From NCBI GenBank assembly GCA_004154925.1, contig QJNS01000156.1:1-64000 (forward strand): 64,000 bases of DNA. Reading direction: 5' to 3'. Numbering within the stretch: the stretch's first letter is position 1; every line of letters starts with the position of its first letter. The position numbers were made by a program, and so were the translations under genes. The stretch comes from Monosporascus cannonballus (Eukaryota > Ascomycota > Sordariomycetes > Xylariales). Below the pieces are notes generated by a model, which had not been told where the DNA came from, made no database searches, and was given only the letters and a program-made list of their open reading frames with translations. Below, one piece after another: positions 9,927-23,138 of the stretch.

Positions 9927-12689
9927 GTTTTTTGTACCTTCAAAAAAAAACTTTATAGCAGTTTATATAACCTCGCTATAATACCATTTATACCGCGCTT
10001 TAAGTCCGCCATTATTACGTCGCCACTTCGCTATAATATTCCCAGATCTCCTAACTCTAAAAGAAAATAATACGGGTGCCAATACGCCCGCCTTTAAATA
10101 TAAATAAAATAATAACGTAATGCTGTTTTTTCGACTAACGAATTCCAGGGTATTTTTTTAGGAATTCTCTTATTTAACTACCGCTATAACATAATTTACT
10201 TACAACTTTACGCCGTTCGGACGCCTTTTTGAATAATATAAATATTGTTAAAAAAATATTTAAAAATATTTTCTTAAATTTTAAAAAGTTTTATTAATAC
10301 TTAAAATATAAAAACATTTAAATTAAGAAACAATTTACGAACGTAAAATAATCGGTATATATAATTAAATACTTATTATATAAAAACCGCCGGTTTTATA
10401 ACCGTTTAATTACTCTAAATTAAATTATAACCGAACGTAATTAATTTTATAAATATTTCGCAATTATAAAATAAATGTTATAATAAACAAAATAATCCGC
10501 CCTTAAAAATTTTATTTACGAAAACTTTTGATCGATATAAGATAATTATTATAACGAATTACGTTTATTAAAAATATATCAATATTATTTATTAAGGTTT
10601 TATTTAAAAAATCTTTATAACTTAGCGTTATATAACTTTTAACGGATTTAAATATATTTTTTTCAGAAAAACAAATAATTACCGCGTCCGTTATTAAAAA
10701 TTACTTATATTTAAAAGTAACATTAAAAAACCAATAATTTATTTAAAAAATATATTAATTACGGTTTTTTAATACCCTTAAAATTTGCAATTCATAAAAA
10801 TATTTATTTTTCGGTTGTAAATTATATTATATATATAATTTAACCGTTTAAGCATAATATTTATTTACGTATTCGTAATAAGGTTAATAATATAATAATA
10901 TAATTTCCGAACTTTAAGACGTAATCGTAAAAATAACGAAAAACAAATAATATACTTTTATTTTTAAAATAAATTAATATTATTATTAATATATTAATTT
11001 ATGTTTATAAGGATTTTTAAATCTTGGAATAAAACTTAATAATATTTGCCGACTTTATCGGCAGCTTTATACGTTTAGCCGATCAAAACCGGCAATCGCT
11101 AATTTTATACGTTATCGTATTATAACAACAAATTAACGAAGTATTTTAAGAAATTTTCGTTCTACAAATATAACGCCTTATTTTCGAAAACAATCAAAAG
11201 TAAATACAACTTTTTAAAAACCTTTTTAATAATATAATAAATTGGATTTTCCGTAAGCATATAGTCAAAAACTAAACCGCTAATAAAACGATACCGTAAT
11301 ATTCGCCGAATATCTCGTCGCCTTCCGGGCCCGAACTTATATAATTAAATCCTGTAATAACCAGAATTACCAGGCTTTATTTTCCTTTAATTAAAAAAAA
11401 GTAACTTCGGCATATATTAAACCTTACATATATTACGAAAAAAAGGATATGATTTTTTAATATACTTTAATTAACGCCTCCAATTTATTAAAATTAACGT
11501 AACGCTTAAACTATCATAATTAAATCTCAATATAGCATAATAAAAAAATTTTGAATTTTTAAAATATATCGCAATTAAAAACGTTCATTAAATTATTAAA
11601 ATAATAATAAATTAAATTTATATATATTTTATAAGTTTTAATATTTTTTTTCGTTTCGTTTTACTTATAACTTAATAACGGCACGGTATTACCGGTACGA
11701 TTAATAATACATTACGAATATTCGTTTATATAATTTATTAATAATAATTTCGCATAACAAAATAATATCCTTTATTATTTAATTTTTTAATTTTGTTAAT
11801 TTAAATTAATAAATAAGATTATAACCGGTTCGGTTATAACGGCTTATATAGTACAATTCCAAATAAGTTTTATCATAGACAATTTTACTTTTTATTAATA
11901 ACCTTTAAACGGTCTTAATATTATTTTCGAATTATTTTAATTTTAAAGACATAATTCGTCGATTAATTAAATGGCGGAAATAATTGGTACAAATAACGAA
12001 ATAATATTGAAATTTTTATTTTTTTATTTTTAATAAAATTACCTTTTATTTTTTTAGCTTTTTTACTTTGCTTTAATATTATATGCGTAATATTACGATT
12101 ATTCCATATTATTAATTTCTTAACGTTTTGCTGTATAAAAAACATAATAATAAATTTTATACCCTTAACCGAATTTTTCGCTTTTATAAACTTATTATGT
12201 AAAATTACTGTTTTATTTTTCCAATTATTTTCCGAAAACAAAATTACGTTATTAATATTTATTATGGTTTTGCGTAATATTTTTATTTTAAACGATAGTA
12301 TTAATCCGGATATTATTCTTTTTAAATTACGGGCTTTTTATAATGAAATAAACGAAACGCCTTAATTATGTCGCGTAATCGAAAAAATATATAAAAATAT
12401 TTCGACGGCAATTTACCGGTAATAATAACCGAAATTCTAAAAAAGAATTATTATCTAAATATTATAATTTAACGAAAACGTTCGTTTTTCGTAACGTCGA
12501 TTTCTTATTACCGTACCAATTTTTCGACCATAAAATCAAATTACTTTTAGGTTAAATATTACCGTATAACCGTATAAAGGTTATATTCTTTTACAACTTA
12601 CTAAGGGTATAAAATATATCGATAATTACTTAAAAAAAGGGTTTATCCATTTTAATAATTTTTTAACAATAACTCTTATTTTATTTGCA
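9927..12689 (+). pseudogene. Gypsy 1 internal region: leader, gag and protease remnant
   Basis: This lies between the 5' LTR and the readable reverse transcriptase, where gag and protease should be. No open frame or zinc knuckle could be read with confidence. Composition is very A+T-rich with stops in all frames. Confidence 0.5.
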
Positions 12690-13040
12690 AAAAAGCCGGA
12701 AAACGGAATATATATTTATATTAATTACCGTAATCTTAATAACGTTACAGTACAAATCTGTTACCTTATTTTTTTAATCCAGGAAATTTTAAACGCTTTT
12801 TATTTGGTACGGATATTTACGAAATTCGATATCGTTACGGCTTCCAATCGTTTACGTATTACTTTTAAAAACGATTAAAAAATAACTTTTATAACCCAAT
12901 TCGGGTTATTCGAATACCTTATTTTAACTTTCGGTATAATAAGCATTTTAAATTTATTTTAGCATTATATTAATTATATATTATTCCATGTTTTAAATAA
13001 ATACGATATAATTTACCTTGATAATATTATAATTTATAAT
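12690..13040 (+). pseudogene. Gypsy 1 reverse transcriptase (RIP-mutated)
   Basis: The plus-strand frame reads GIYIYINYRNLNNVTV, then ARIFTK-like VRIFTKFDIV, then TQFGLFEYLILTFG, then IIYLDNIIIYN. These match the gypsy motifs VDYR-LN, FTK-DL, FEYLVMPFGL and the catalytic box YLDDILIY, with the second Asp changed to Asn. In-frame stops and the lost Asp make it inactive. Confidence 0.88.
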
Positions 13041-14289
13041 AAAAACAAAATTAATATAAAACTTATATATATAAAATAATCCGGTATTTTATAAATAGAG
13101 GATTAATAATTAATATTTGCAAATATAAATTGAATGTAACGAAAATATATTATTTGAGTTTAATAATCTTTACCGACAATATTAATATGAATTTCGAATA
13201 AATTAAAGCTATTTCATAATAAGAAATTCTTAGAACGTTACGAAAATATAACATTTTTTGATTTCGCAAATTCTTCCCGGCAATGTATTAAAGATTTTTT
13301 GTTAATTGTAAAACTTTTAATTATTTTAATAAATAAAATAAAATAAACATGTTTTTAACAAAAATGCCGTAACGGCTTTTTAACGTTTTAAAAACGTTTT
13401 TTTTACGGTATCGGTTTTATTATATTATACTTTTCGGCATAAAATAATTTTAAAAACCGATATTTCCGATTAAATGTTGGAAAAAATATTTTTCTAATAC
13501 GATACGTTAAATGTTTTACGGCTTATTGCCTTTTTTAAATAAAATATAACTTAATAAAATATAATGATAAGATTTACGACAAGGAATTATTAATTATTAT
13601 TAAAGTTGTCGAAAAATAACGCCCGGTATTATAAAAATTTGAAGAATTCGTATAGGTTATTATTAATTATAAAAGTTTATAACATTTGATTACTATAAAA
13701 TTTTTAAATTAATATTAAATACGTTAATTCGAATTTTGTTACAATTTCGGGTTTTAAATAATTTATAAACCGGGAAAAAAGGTTACGGTTTTAAATATAT
13801 TTTTATATTAGTTCGGTATTTAATTTAAGGACCGTTATAATACGTTTAATAATAAAATAACGTACCGATTTTGAATATCATTTTTATCCAAATAATAAAT
13901 ATTTTTTTAAAAAAATATTCGTTATAAATATTAAGTAATTAATAAATGTATTAATTCATAATATTTATAAGGCGTCCTTATTAATTAATAATATTTTGGC
14001 GGTATTCGCAAATTTAATTTATAGGGGGTTTAAACCAAATATTCGTAAGGCGTTTAAAGTAACGAAAACCGATTATAAGGCGGTAAAAAGTCGTATTTAT
14101 ATTAAAAATAAATTATTTATACTAAACGATAAAACCTTAATATTATAAAGTTTATATCGTAATCATAATATAATACTTAAAAATAATTTAAAATATTTGA
14201 AAATATATAATTTATTACGAAGGAATTATTATTAATTATAATTAATACGGGATATAATTACGTTCGTATAAAGCTATTATTTTTGCCGT

Positions 14290-14640
14290 TATATTAAGGC
14301 ATCCAAAATTTTGCCGACGGGCTTTTTCGATTTTTTACCCGTTCCGTTTTGTCTATGGAACGATATTTTCATAAAATACGTCGATTCTTTTCTTTTTTAT
14401 AAAAAATTCGAGCATATTTATAAATACGTTTTTGTAATAATTAACAAATTGATAAAAATATGTTATTTTATCGTTATTATAAATATATTCGTAATTATTT
14501 TTGCCTACTTTTTCCTTCTCGATATATACGGCCTATATAATATGTTAACCATAATGATATCGAATTACGGCATATAATTTGTTTTAAGTTTTAAAAACAC
14601 TAAATTAATGTTTAAATATTAGGTTTTAGGTTTCGATAAT
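14290..14640 (+). pseudogene. Gypsy 1 integrase catalytic core (RIP-mutated)
   Basis: The frame at 14311-14577 happens to be open. It reads LPVPFCLWNDIFIKYVDS, then YKYVFVIINKLIKICYFI, then LTIMISNYGI and FVLSF. These fit the gypsy integrase pattern LPVPERPW-DI-DF, YILVVVDRLTKMAHFI, and SDRG-QF. The Asp of the SDRG box has become Asn, so the catalytic triad is damaged. The open frame here is chance survival, not a gene. Confidence 0.85.
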
Positions 14641-17046
14641 ATATTACTTTTAAACCGATAATTAAATAGATATTATTAATACGACAAGAAAATAATATTT
14701 ACGAAATTCTTTATCATTTTATTGAAATAATTAAACATATTAATTTCCTTTAGTCGAATTTATTAATAATAATTACGTATCCGAAATTATTAACATGTTG
14801 TTATTTTTTATTAATTATAATATTTGCCTTATTACAAGTACGGAACTGTAATAAATTTCCGAAATTCATAAAATATTTATATAATAAAAGACTTTGGCAA
14901 AATAATAAATTATTCAAATAAATTAACACGAAATTTTAAAAAGAATTAAAACATTAATAACGAAAACGCAAAACCGGTACGTAAAATAGGTTAACCGATA
15001 CCGTAATAACGCCGGAACGTTTGTAAAAAAACCAGATTTAAGTTAATATATATTATATCAAATTAAAGAAATCTAATAATAAATTTAATAATAAAAGAAT
15101 AAGCCTTTTTATTATTATTAAGGTAGATTTTCGCGTCGTAATCGTAAATTTATCGGTATCATATAAATTATTTCCAATTTTGTATATTTCTCAATTTAAT
15201 GTTATGAATTAAGTGTTTTAAAATAAAAGGTAATAAACGAAAAATAAAACATATAAGCTGAAAACGTTATCGTTATAAATACGGACGATATAAAAAATGT
15301 CGAATAGCATTTTAAAAATATGTTAAGCTTTAAAAATATTAAATACGGCTTTTAATATAACGTTAAATAACTATAACCATATCGCTTTACTTAAAAACGG
15401 GTTCCCAATTTTAAAGGATATAATTTTAATATAACCGAATTTTTTAAAAATAATTCTAATAAATCTTGGCAACCCGATTAATATTAAATATTATTAAAAT
15501 AATAATAAGAAATAATGCAAAACGTACGTAAAAAAGATTTTTTATTAAGCCAATATCGCAATGACGTTAAGATTTGACTTATACTATATTAAAATTAATT
15601 AAAAAAATAAGTATTAATTTTATTAATATTATAAATAACCGAATTATGCAAATTAGCAGTTAAATAATAACGTACTATTATAATAATTACGTAATATAAA
15701 GTAACTTAACCTTAACAGAGAAAACGGCATTATAATAATAATATAATAACTAAGATTTGTTAAAATATAAAAAGAATATTGTAATATCGATATCCGCCTA
15801 GCCGAACCTAAGATTATAAAAATAATAATATATATTTGATTATAGAAAATACGCTTAATTAATATCTATAATTAATACGTTTTGTTATTAACAATTAAGC
15901 GATATTTGACCCTTTTTTTTAGCCGGCAATTTAAATGTTACTTTATTTTCGTTCAATTAATATTATGTTATTACGCAATATAGGTTTCGGTAAATTTACG
16001 GCGTTATCTGTAAAGCAAAGGTTATAAACTTATATTACGGTTTATCGACCGGCATTTTACGCAGGATAAATAACTTTACTTTTTTGCAAATAATATTAAA
16101 AGCCTAATTATAATTAAAAAATAATATTAACTTTTTTTTTCGCGCCCGTTATACCGAACGTAATACGATAAGTTTTTTTGGCCGTCTCGAAAATAGTACA
16201 AAGTCGGAATACCGTTCGGCAAAGTTCTTAACGAAAACCATTAAAATATATATATATCTTATCGCCATCGTCGTCGAAAATCGGCTCGTTATTATTATCG
16301 CAGTTGATACCGAAATAAAAATCCACCAAATAAAAAAAGATATTTAGCTTCGGGGAATTGCCTTAAACGTTTTTTATCAGTTATACGTCGAAAAATTAAC
16401 ATAATAATAATATTCCGTAAACGCGATATTAATATTATGAGGCGTATAACTTATTAATTAATATACTTTTGGCATTTTATATAAAGTATATATTTTGCCG
16501 TTATAGCGGATACGAAACGGCAATTAAAAAATATTTTTCTAATATCGGAATGGGGTTTAAAAAAGATATATTTAAAATAAATTTAATATGGCCGTTTCGC
16601 GTAAACGGGCGTTACATAAATAATATAAGTTCGGGAACATATCGTTATAGTAATAAACAAATTATAAAACAAAAAGTAAAAAAAAGTTATAAAAATAACG
16701 AAAAAGTAAAAAACAAAAATTAAAAAAATCTGATATTTATATCGCAAAAATAATAAAGGCGGATATGCGGCAAAATCTAATCGTGCTAGTAACATCCCGT
16801 ATAACGATATTACTATTTCCGTATCGAAGCTAGTATTATGCATTTTTTGTACAATATCTCGTTATCCGGCTATTGGCGCGGCCTTATTTCGGCTATACCG
16901 CGCGTACGTTATATTAACGCCACGACGCTTTGCGACATCTAGTATGTAACCAGTTAATTAAGGTTCGAATCCGGAAAAGGGCATTTATATTTTTCACTTT
17001 TTCTTTTATGCAGTTAAAAATAACTGCCTTAAAAAAGGAGGGCTAT
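14641..17046 (+). other. Gypsy 1 3' region
   Basis: The integrase C-terminus and the region up to the polypurine tract. A short open frame at 16469-16723 has no recognisable motif and probably survives by chance. The stretch 16860-17040 is less A+T-rich than its surroundings. Confidence 0.45.
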
Positions 17047-17196
17047 TATTACGGCATTAGTAAAGCGGCTTATTTAAGCCGCTGTTTCGTTATATATACG
17101 TAAGCGTTATGCGTTTACTAAATAGCTTTTTTCTTTTTTCTTCGTATAACAACAGAATATCTTCTAGAAATCCAAGAGACGTATAGCGCCGTGACA
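17047..17196 (+). repeat. 3' LTR of gypsy 1
   Basis: A 150-bp direct repeat of 9776-9926, preceded by the purine tract and followed by the target duplication ATAAC at 17197-17201. Confidence 0.92.
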
Positions 17197-17449
17197 ATAA
17201 CGTTATATTAATCGGAATAATAACTCTATATTACGGATAATAACGCATAATTAATATATATACTTTACTTATGTATTTTTCTGTTAATGTGTGTTTTTTT
17301 CATAATAATAAAAACGATTTCTTTCGATTATTAAGTTCGATAATAAATAAATCCGACGGATAGATTTTTAATAATAAAAGTTTTGCTTTTTAAGAAAACA
17401 GATTACTGTTTTACGGTATATCGAAATACTAGTTTTTTAAATATCGTTT

Positions 17450-17790
17450 AAAAAGGTTTCAATACATATTTGAGAAAACCTTTTAATAATTTTAACAATT
17501 GATTAACCCTTCAATACATTAATCTTCGACTTGGCTCTATGCTAAATACCTTTATTAAAGCTTTCGATTTTGCAATATTTTTTTATTATATTAATAACGG
17601 TATCGCGGTGGTACTTAAGTCGATTAGCAAGGTTCTTTATAACTGTATCTTCTAAATATGCGGCCATATTTGCCGTACGAACTTTGAGAAATAAGTATTT
17701 TTTACCTTTTTTTCTGCCGATTAAGGTTTTACTTAATTTTTTTCTCAGAGACGCTATATTGTTAAATTATTGAAGGTTAAAGAATAAGGG
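17450..17790 (-). pseudogene. Tc1/mariner transposase, N-terminal DNA-binding part
   Basis: Minus-strand reading around 17570-17640 gives ANRLKYHRDTVINIIKKY, which fits the helix-turn-helix of Tc1-type transposases (NRL-IHRDTVR-IIKRY). Upstream is a basic stretch GRKKGKK. This is the missing first half of the transposase whose end lies at 9180-9770. The open plus-strand frame here is the antisense of it. Confidence 0.7.
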
Positions 17791-17842
17791 TAATTAGAGA
17801 AAGTCAGGGTTAAAACGGCGTTAGCGTTGCGCGAAGTAGAGT

Positions 17843-17872
17843 GTGCACAATTTTCAACGCGCAGTAATTTTA
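17843..17872 (-). repeat. Mariner terminal inverted repeat, right, with TA duplication
   Basis: The 28-bp inverted end at 17843-17870, then TA at 17871-17872 matching 9038-9039. Confidence 0.85.
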
Positions 17873-18984
17873 ACTACGCACTCCTATTAATTATTTAGGG
17901 GTGGTTAAGAAAGATAGGCAAGTAAAATTAAATTATACACGGATTTATTATCTCTTAATGCCTAAATTACAAAATAAGTAATTATTCGTAAAAATATATT
18001 TCACAATTTAAATATTTATTATATAAATATATTATAAATTCCACGATATAAAAATAAACAATTATATAATTTAAGTTTATATTTTACGAAATAAAGTTTT
18101 AAATATTGATTTTTAAATTTGGTCTTTTTTAATATATTTATTTTATATTATTATTTTTATAACATTAATAACATAAAATATCTTATTTATTTATATATTG
18201 AAAACTTTTTCATAACGTTAAATAATTTTATTTCGATTAAATTATGAATAACGAAAATATTGCCGTATTAATTAAAATATTAAACTGTTCCGAACTGTTT
18301 TTTGAAACTTCAAACAATATAACAGCTTTCGTATTAACATAAAGAGAAAATAATTAATATATTTTATTCTATTATTCTTTTGATTTTTTAATGGCCTTTT
18401 TCAGATAGGGATTCATGAAATTAGTTGTTTTCAATTTCGTTATATATGAACATTTGCGAATTTCGATAACGACATAAAATTCGAACCTAGAATTACCGTA
18501 CTTAAAATAATGTAATTTAATAATCGATAGCATTATATTAATAATATACTAAAAATATCTTAAGTATTTTAATATTAATATAAAAAACTTATTATAGATA
18601 TATTATGAATTAATATATATATATTATGATCATAAATTTACAATTGAAAAAAATTAAAAATGTCGTTTAACTATTTGTTATAAAACTTTAATAATTAATT
18701 ATTATAATAGAAACTTCGTTTTATGTAATAAATGTTAAGAAATTTCGTATATAAGATATTAAAATATTTTTAATATTTACGGTTTTCTTAAATATAACGG
18801 CTATATGAAAAATAATAATTTAAAACTATTTGATAATAAAGCTTGAAATATTTATTATTAAGTTTTTGTTATTTAAATGTGTTTAATTTTAAGTATATAT
18901 TTATTTCCGCTCTTTTTAATTTACAAAAGTATGTAAAATTTTAAATTAATATCAAAATATTAATTAATACTTAATTAAGGTAAA

Positions 18985-19252
18985 GAGAGAATTAGTTTTG
19001 ATTAATACGGAAAATCAATTTATGTTACGATATAAAAAGAGATTATCGCAATGAAAAACTTTATCTGATTATATTAATGATATTAAACTTCGATAATTAA
19101 AATAGCAGAAAACATGCAAGATAATAATTGTCGTAACTAATACCTAGAGGTTAACCCAATGGCGAAAAAGAACTCTTTAATATATATGCGAAACCCGGGC
19201 TCTCTGATCAGCCGAGCCTGATCATGGGCGTAACACTCCGCCCCATTTTAAT
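18985..19252 (+). repeat. Dispersed repeat R4, copy 1
   Basis: Shares an alignable block with 61259-61520, including TAATACCTAGAGGTTAACC versus TAATGCCTGGGGTTAAACC and the conserved end CTCCGCCCCATTTTAA. The 3' half (19150-19250) is distinctly richer in G+C than its surroundings. It may be an LTR or part of an unrecognised element. Confidence 0.65.
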
Positions 19253-22200
19253 ACGCCGATTTATATATTTCTTTATTTAATTAATTATTTTTTAATTTTG
19301 ATGCATGTTATAATAATACTAATACTTTTCATATTTAAAGAATCTTATTTAAATTAACTAAAACGTATAAATATAATAAAATATAATTATATAAAATATT
19401 TTAAAATACTAGATATAAAGTAAATAATAATAATTTTAATATTATAACGTTTTAAGAAATATATTGATATATTTATTTTATTAAAATTATTATTTCTAAT
19501 ATAAAGGTTATATATGTATATAATAAAAATTATAAATTATTTATAAATTATAAAACAGGTAAAAGAAAATATATTGAAAAATTATATTATAAGATTATAC
19601 ATATATAATATTTTAATTACAATTATAAATACGAATATATTATGCTAAATTCAATGTAATTGATTTTATTGTTTAATAATATATTTATTATTTAATTATA
19701 AAATTTTATTAACATGTATTTTTATATTGAATACGATATTTTTCTAAAATCCTTATAAATCTGTTCCCGTATTTCTATAAGTTTAATTATAGCGTTTAAA
19801 GTACTTACAAATATTTATAAAGTAGACTTTCATTATATAATAATTTTATCGTAACTTTATTACTGTAATAAAATATTAATTAAATTTAAAATGATTTTAA
19901 TATTAATTTAAAGTGTAAAAACTTAAAAGTCATTAAGAATTATTAATTTCGTTTATAATAAAAATAAATTAAATAAAATATAAATTCTGTTTTTTTCTTT
20001 TGTAAATGTTTTATAGATTGCTTCGATTTGTTATCGATATTTCGTACTTTAAATAAGCTTTTCATTTGCATTATATTTATAACACATATTAAATAATATA
20101 TTTTTTGTATTTTTCGTAAATAACATATAGTAAACGTTTAATTCGAAATAAAAATTATTTTAATTTAAAATAATTATAATTTTATGTTCGTTTTATTAAT
20201 TCGATAATAATTCAAATATAAAAGTAATTATAAGTAAATAGGGTTAACTTTAGAGACAAGATGTTATTTAAAAACTAAATTTAGATATTAATTAATATAT
20301 TAATATTGTTAGTGCAAATTTCTATAATATATATATATATATATATGTACATATCAATTAATAATCGTTTTATAAAAATTACTTTGATCGAAATTCAATA
20401 AATTGAAAAAGATACGTTATTAAAAATTAATAAAAGTATTATCGAAAGAGAAATATAATGCGAAAAAATAAATATATTGTAAAAAGTTTTTATATTTACG
20501 GCCACAATTTCGGATGGGTTTCAATTAATTCGTTATTAATAAAATAGTTGCGTTATATTTTTTCTATCTTTTTGTAACAACATTTATAAAGCTATTTTAA
20601 ATAACGAATTATTTAATTATATCCAGAAATCGTTTACAAATAAATATTATAAAAGTACTCTTTATTTATGGAAATAAAAATTTATTTTATAATTCGATAT
20701 AAAGGATGAAAATATGACGAAAATAAAATTGTATTTTTTATTTTAAAAAACTTTATTAATACAAATTTGATAAAATTTCAAATACCTTTAAACAGGTCGA
20801 AATAAATTCTGTATTTATAAAAATATAATTATATTTTGATTCTTTCGAAATATTAAAAAGCTTGGTTTAAAAAAACCATTTATATATATTAATTATATAA
20901 TTTATAATGTTTTAAATAATTTGCGTAATTTGAAAACCAATTATTTTTTATAACGCATTTAAATTTTAATTATAAATATTCATTAATGGATTCGAATAAG
21001 TATATATATTACGGATGCTCAACGAAAATTCAAATTTAGAATAATTTGCAATTATTTCTTAAATATTTAAAATATTTCTCTTAAAACATTTGAACATATT
21101 TAAATCGCAGTTATCATTTAGATAATGAAATTAAAATACATGCTAAACTATCTTATTTAAATTAATTACAAAATTATTACGACAATTAATATATCGTTAT
21201 TAACGAGATAATAAATATGGACAAACCTTTTTATAATATAATTTTATTTAACTTACTCTTTTTCATTTTGATTATTCTTTATCGCTTTCCTTTCCTTTTT
21301 ATTCTCGTTTAATATTTTATATTTGCGTTATTTATAATTTTAAACGCTAATAAAGGGTTTAAATATTTCAAAACATATAAAAAGAAACATAAAGAAATCA
21401 TTTATATCTTCATTTATTTCTAGTTTTACTTGTTCTATTATTCACATTTCTCAATATATTTTATACCGAAATTCGTTTTATTATTCATTAATATAAATTG
21501 GATATTTATATACAGGTCTTGAATTTTTATTATTTTGTATAATGTTTAAATAATTAATATTTACCTATAGAATAAATATCTATCTTTTAATCAACTTGTA
21601 TTAAGTTAGAAATAATCTAAATGTTATAACTTCGATCATATAAATTTATTTACGTATTTCTAGTATTTGTACCTAAACGTACGAAAATTTAGAAACTTCT
21701 AAATATAGCAAATATATTGAGCGTAGTTAACATCATGTAACTGTTTAACAGTCTTAGAAGATAAGTATAAATTAATCTATATTTTAATTATCCTATTATT
21801 ATTTCGAAATAAAGTTTAACAATGTTAGAACACTATTATTGAACTATATTTAAATCCATAATATATAAGTGGATTTATATAATAATTACCATAATAATAA
21901 TCATTTATTATAAGATTTAGGTATAGTAAAATTTATAATAATATAGTTTTCTTTATATCCGTTTAATATCTTTTCGCATAAAATATTATTTCTATAGTTT
22001 TATTAAAAACTAATACCATTATTATTAATATTCGATTTCTAATATATTTGACTTTCATAGTGAAATTAATATAGTATTAAAATAATTTATTTCTAAAATT
22101 ACGCTAAATATTGAACTTGATTAACATTAAAGCGATGAATTAAAAACGAAAAGTGTTTAAAAAGCTTTCCATTATACCGTTATAAAAATCATTTTTTTGA

Positions 22201-23081
22201 GAAATTACCGCCGTAATATAACTTATGTTTAAAAATTTCCACAATTTTTATTTATAAATATAATACATTTAAAGACTAAATAGTAAAAATAACTGGAATA
22301 TTTTTACGCGCTTTTTAAAACGATACGTTAAGTTATATTTAATTTAATACTATAACTTTTAAAGTATCTATTACGTAATTTATATTTCTTTAATTCGGTA
22401 GCTTTTTTTCGTTTTTATAGTTAAAGTTGTTTATATTTCTTTATTATTTTCTTTTGTAATTCTTTTTATTCACTACTAAGGTAATGCTAACCTTGTTTTC
22501 AACATCGATATTAAGTTATTTTTTAAATTTTAGTTTATTTTTATTATATAAACTATTATTTAATTCCAATAATTAATTGTCTGTTCCGCTAATCCTTTCG
22601 ATAAAATTTCACTTATACTTCTTTTAGCAATTGTAATATAACTAAATATATTATTTAAAAAGGTAGTATTTTTTAATCTTTTATTGAAATAATGCTTGGA
22701 TTATATAATATATTATATTATTAAATATAATCTTGTATGATTATAATTTTAGAAACCATAACATAATATAATAAAAATAAAAGAATTAATAAAGATAAAA
22801 TTTGAGAAATAATATTTAAATAAAATATATATTGCAGATATTATAATCGAAATATTTATTATTTATATTATGTATTTAATATAGATTTTATTTCGAATAT
22901 TTTCACCCAATTTCATAAATCTATTATTATTATTCTTTAAATTTGAAGTATTTTACAAAATTAAATATTTTTCGTTATAAATAAAATTATAACTTTATTT
23001 TATTACGTCTAAAATAATATTATAAAGCTATTCTGAATAAATTATAATAATATGGGATTTAGGGGTTTTATTAATATATCC

Positions 23082-23082
<1 letters not shown>

Positions 23083-23136
<54 letters not shown>
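23083..23136. repeat. (TTA)n microsatellite
   Basis: About 18 uninterrupted TTA units. Confidence 0.95.

Positions 23137-23138
<2 letters not shown>

Larger units (their letters stand above)
9776..17196 (+). mobile_element. Ty3/gypsy LTR retrotransposon 1 (inside the mariner)
   Basis: A 7.4-kb element with 150-bp direct LTRs (9776-9926 and 17047-17196), beginning TGTTACGGC and ending GCCGTAACA, and a 5-bp target duplication ATAAC. A purine-rich tract (AAAAAAGGAGGG) precedes the 3' LTR, which fixes plus orientation. RIP-damaged polymerase domains are readable in gypsy order: reverse transcriptase near 12690-13040, then integrase near 14290-14640. It has no intact frame and is not autonomous. 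Confidence 0.93.
9040..17870 (-). mobile_element. Tc1/mariner transposon, interrupted by a gypsy element
   Basis: Inverted repeats of 28 bp, starting AAGTTACTGCGC at 9040 and ending in the complement of AAATTACTGCGC at 17870, differ only at two transition sites. They are flanked by TA on both sides. The mariner itself is about 1.4 kb once the gypsy insertion is removed, a usual size. The transposase is on the minus strand: its 5' part lies at 17202-17842 and its 3' part at 9068-9770. Many stops and substitutions are RIP-type, so it is inactive. Confidence 0.88.

Noticed and set aside
16925..16990. tRNA-like box GGTTCGAATCC in gypsy 1
   Set aside because: The T-arm-like words are there, but no complete cloverleaf or acceptor stem could be paired. 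It lies just upstream of the element's polypurine tract and is probably element sequence.
23083..23136. Centromere-like satellite
   Set aside because: Only one simple TTA microsatellite; no tandem array of a longer unit. High A+T content is explained by RIP of transposons.
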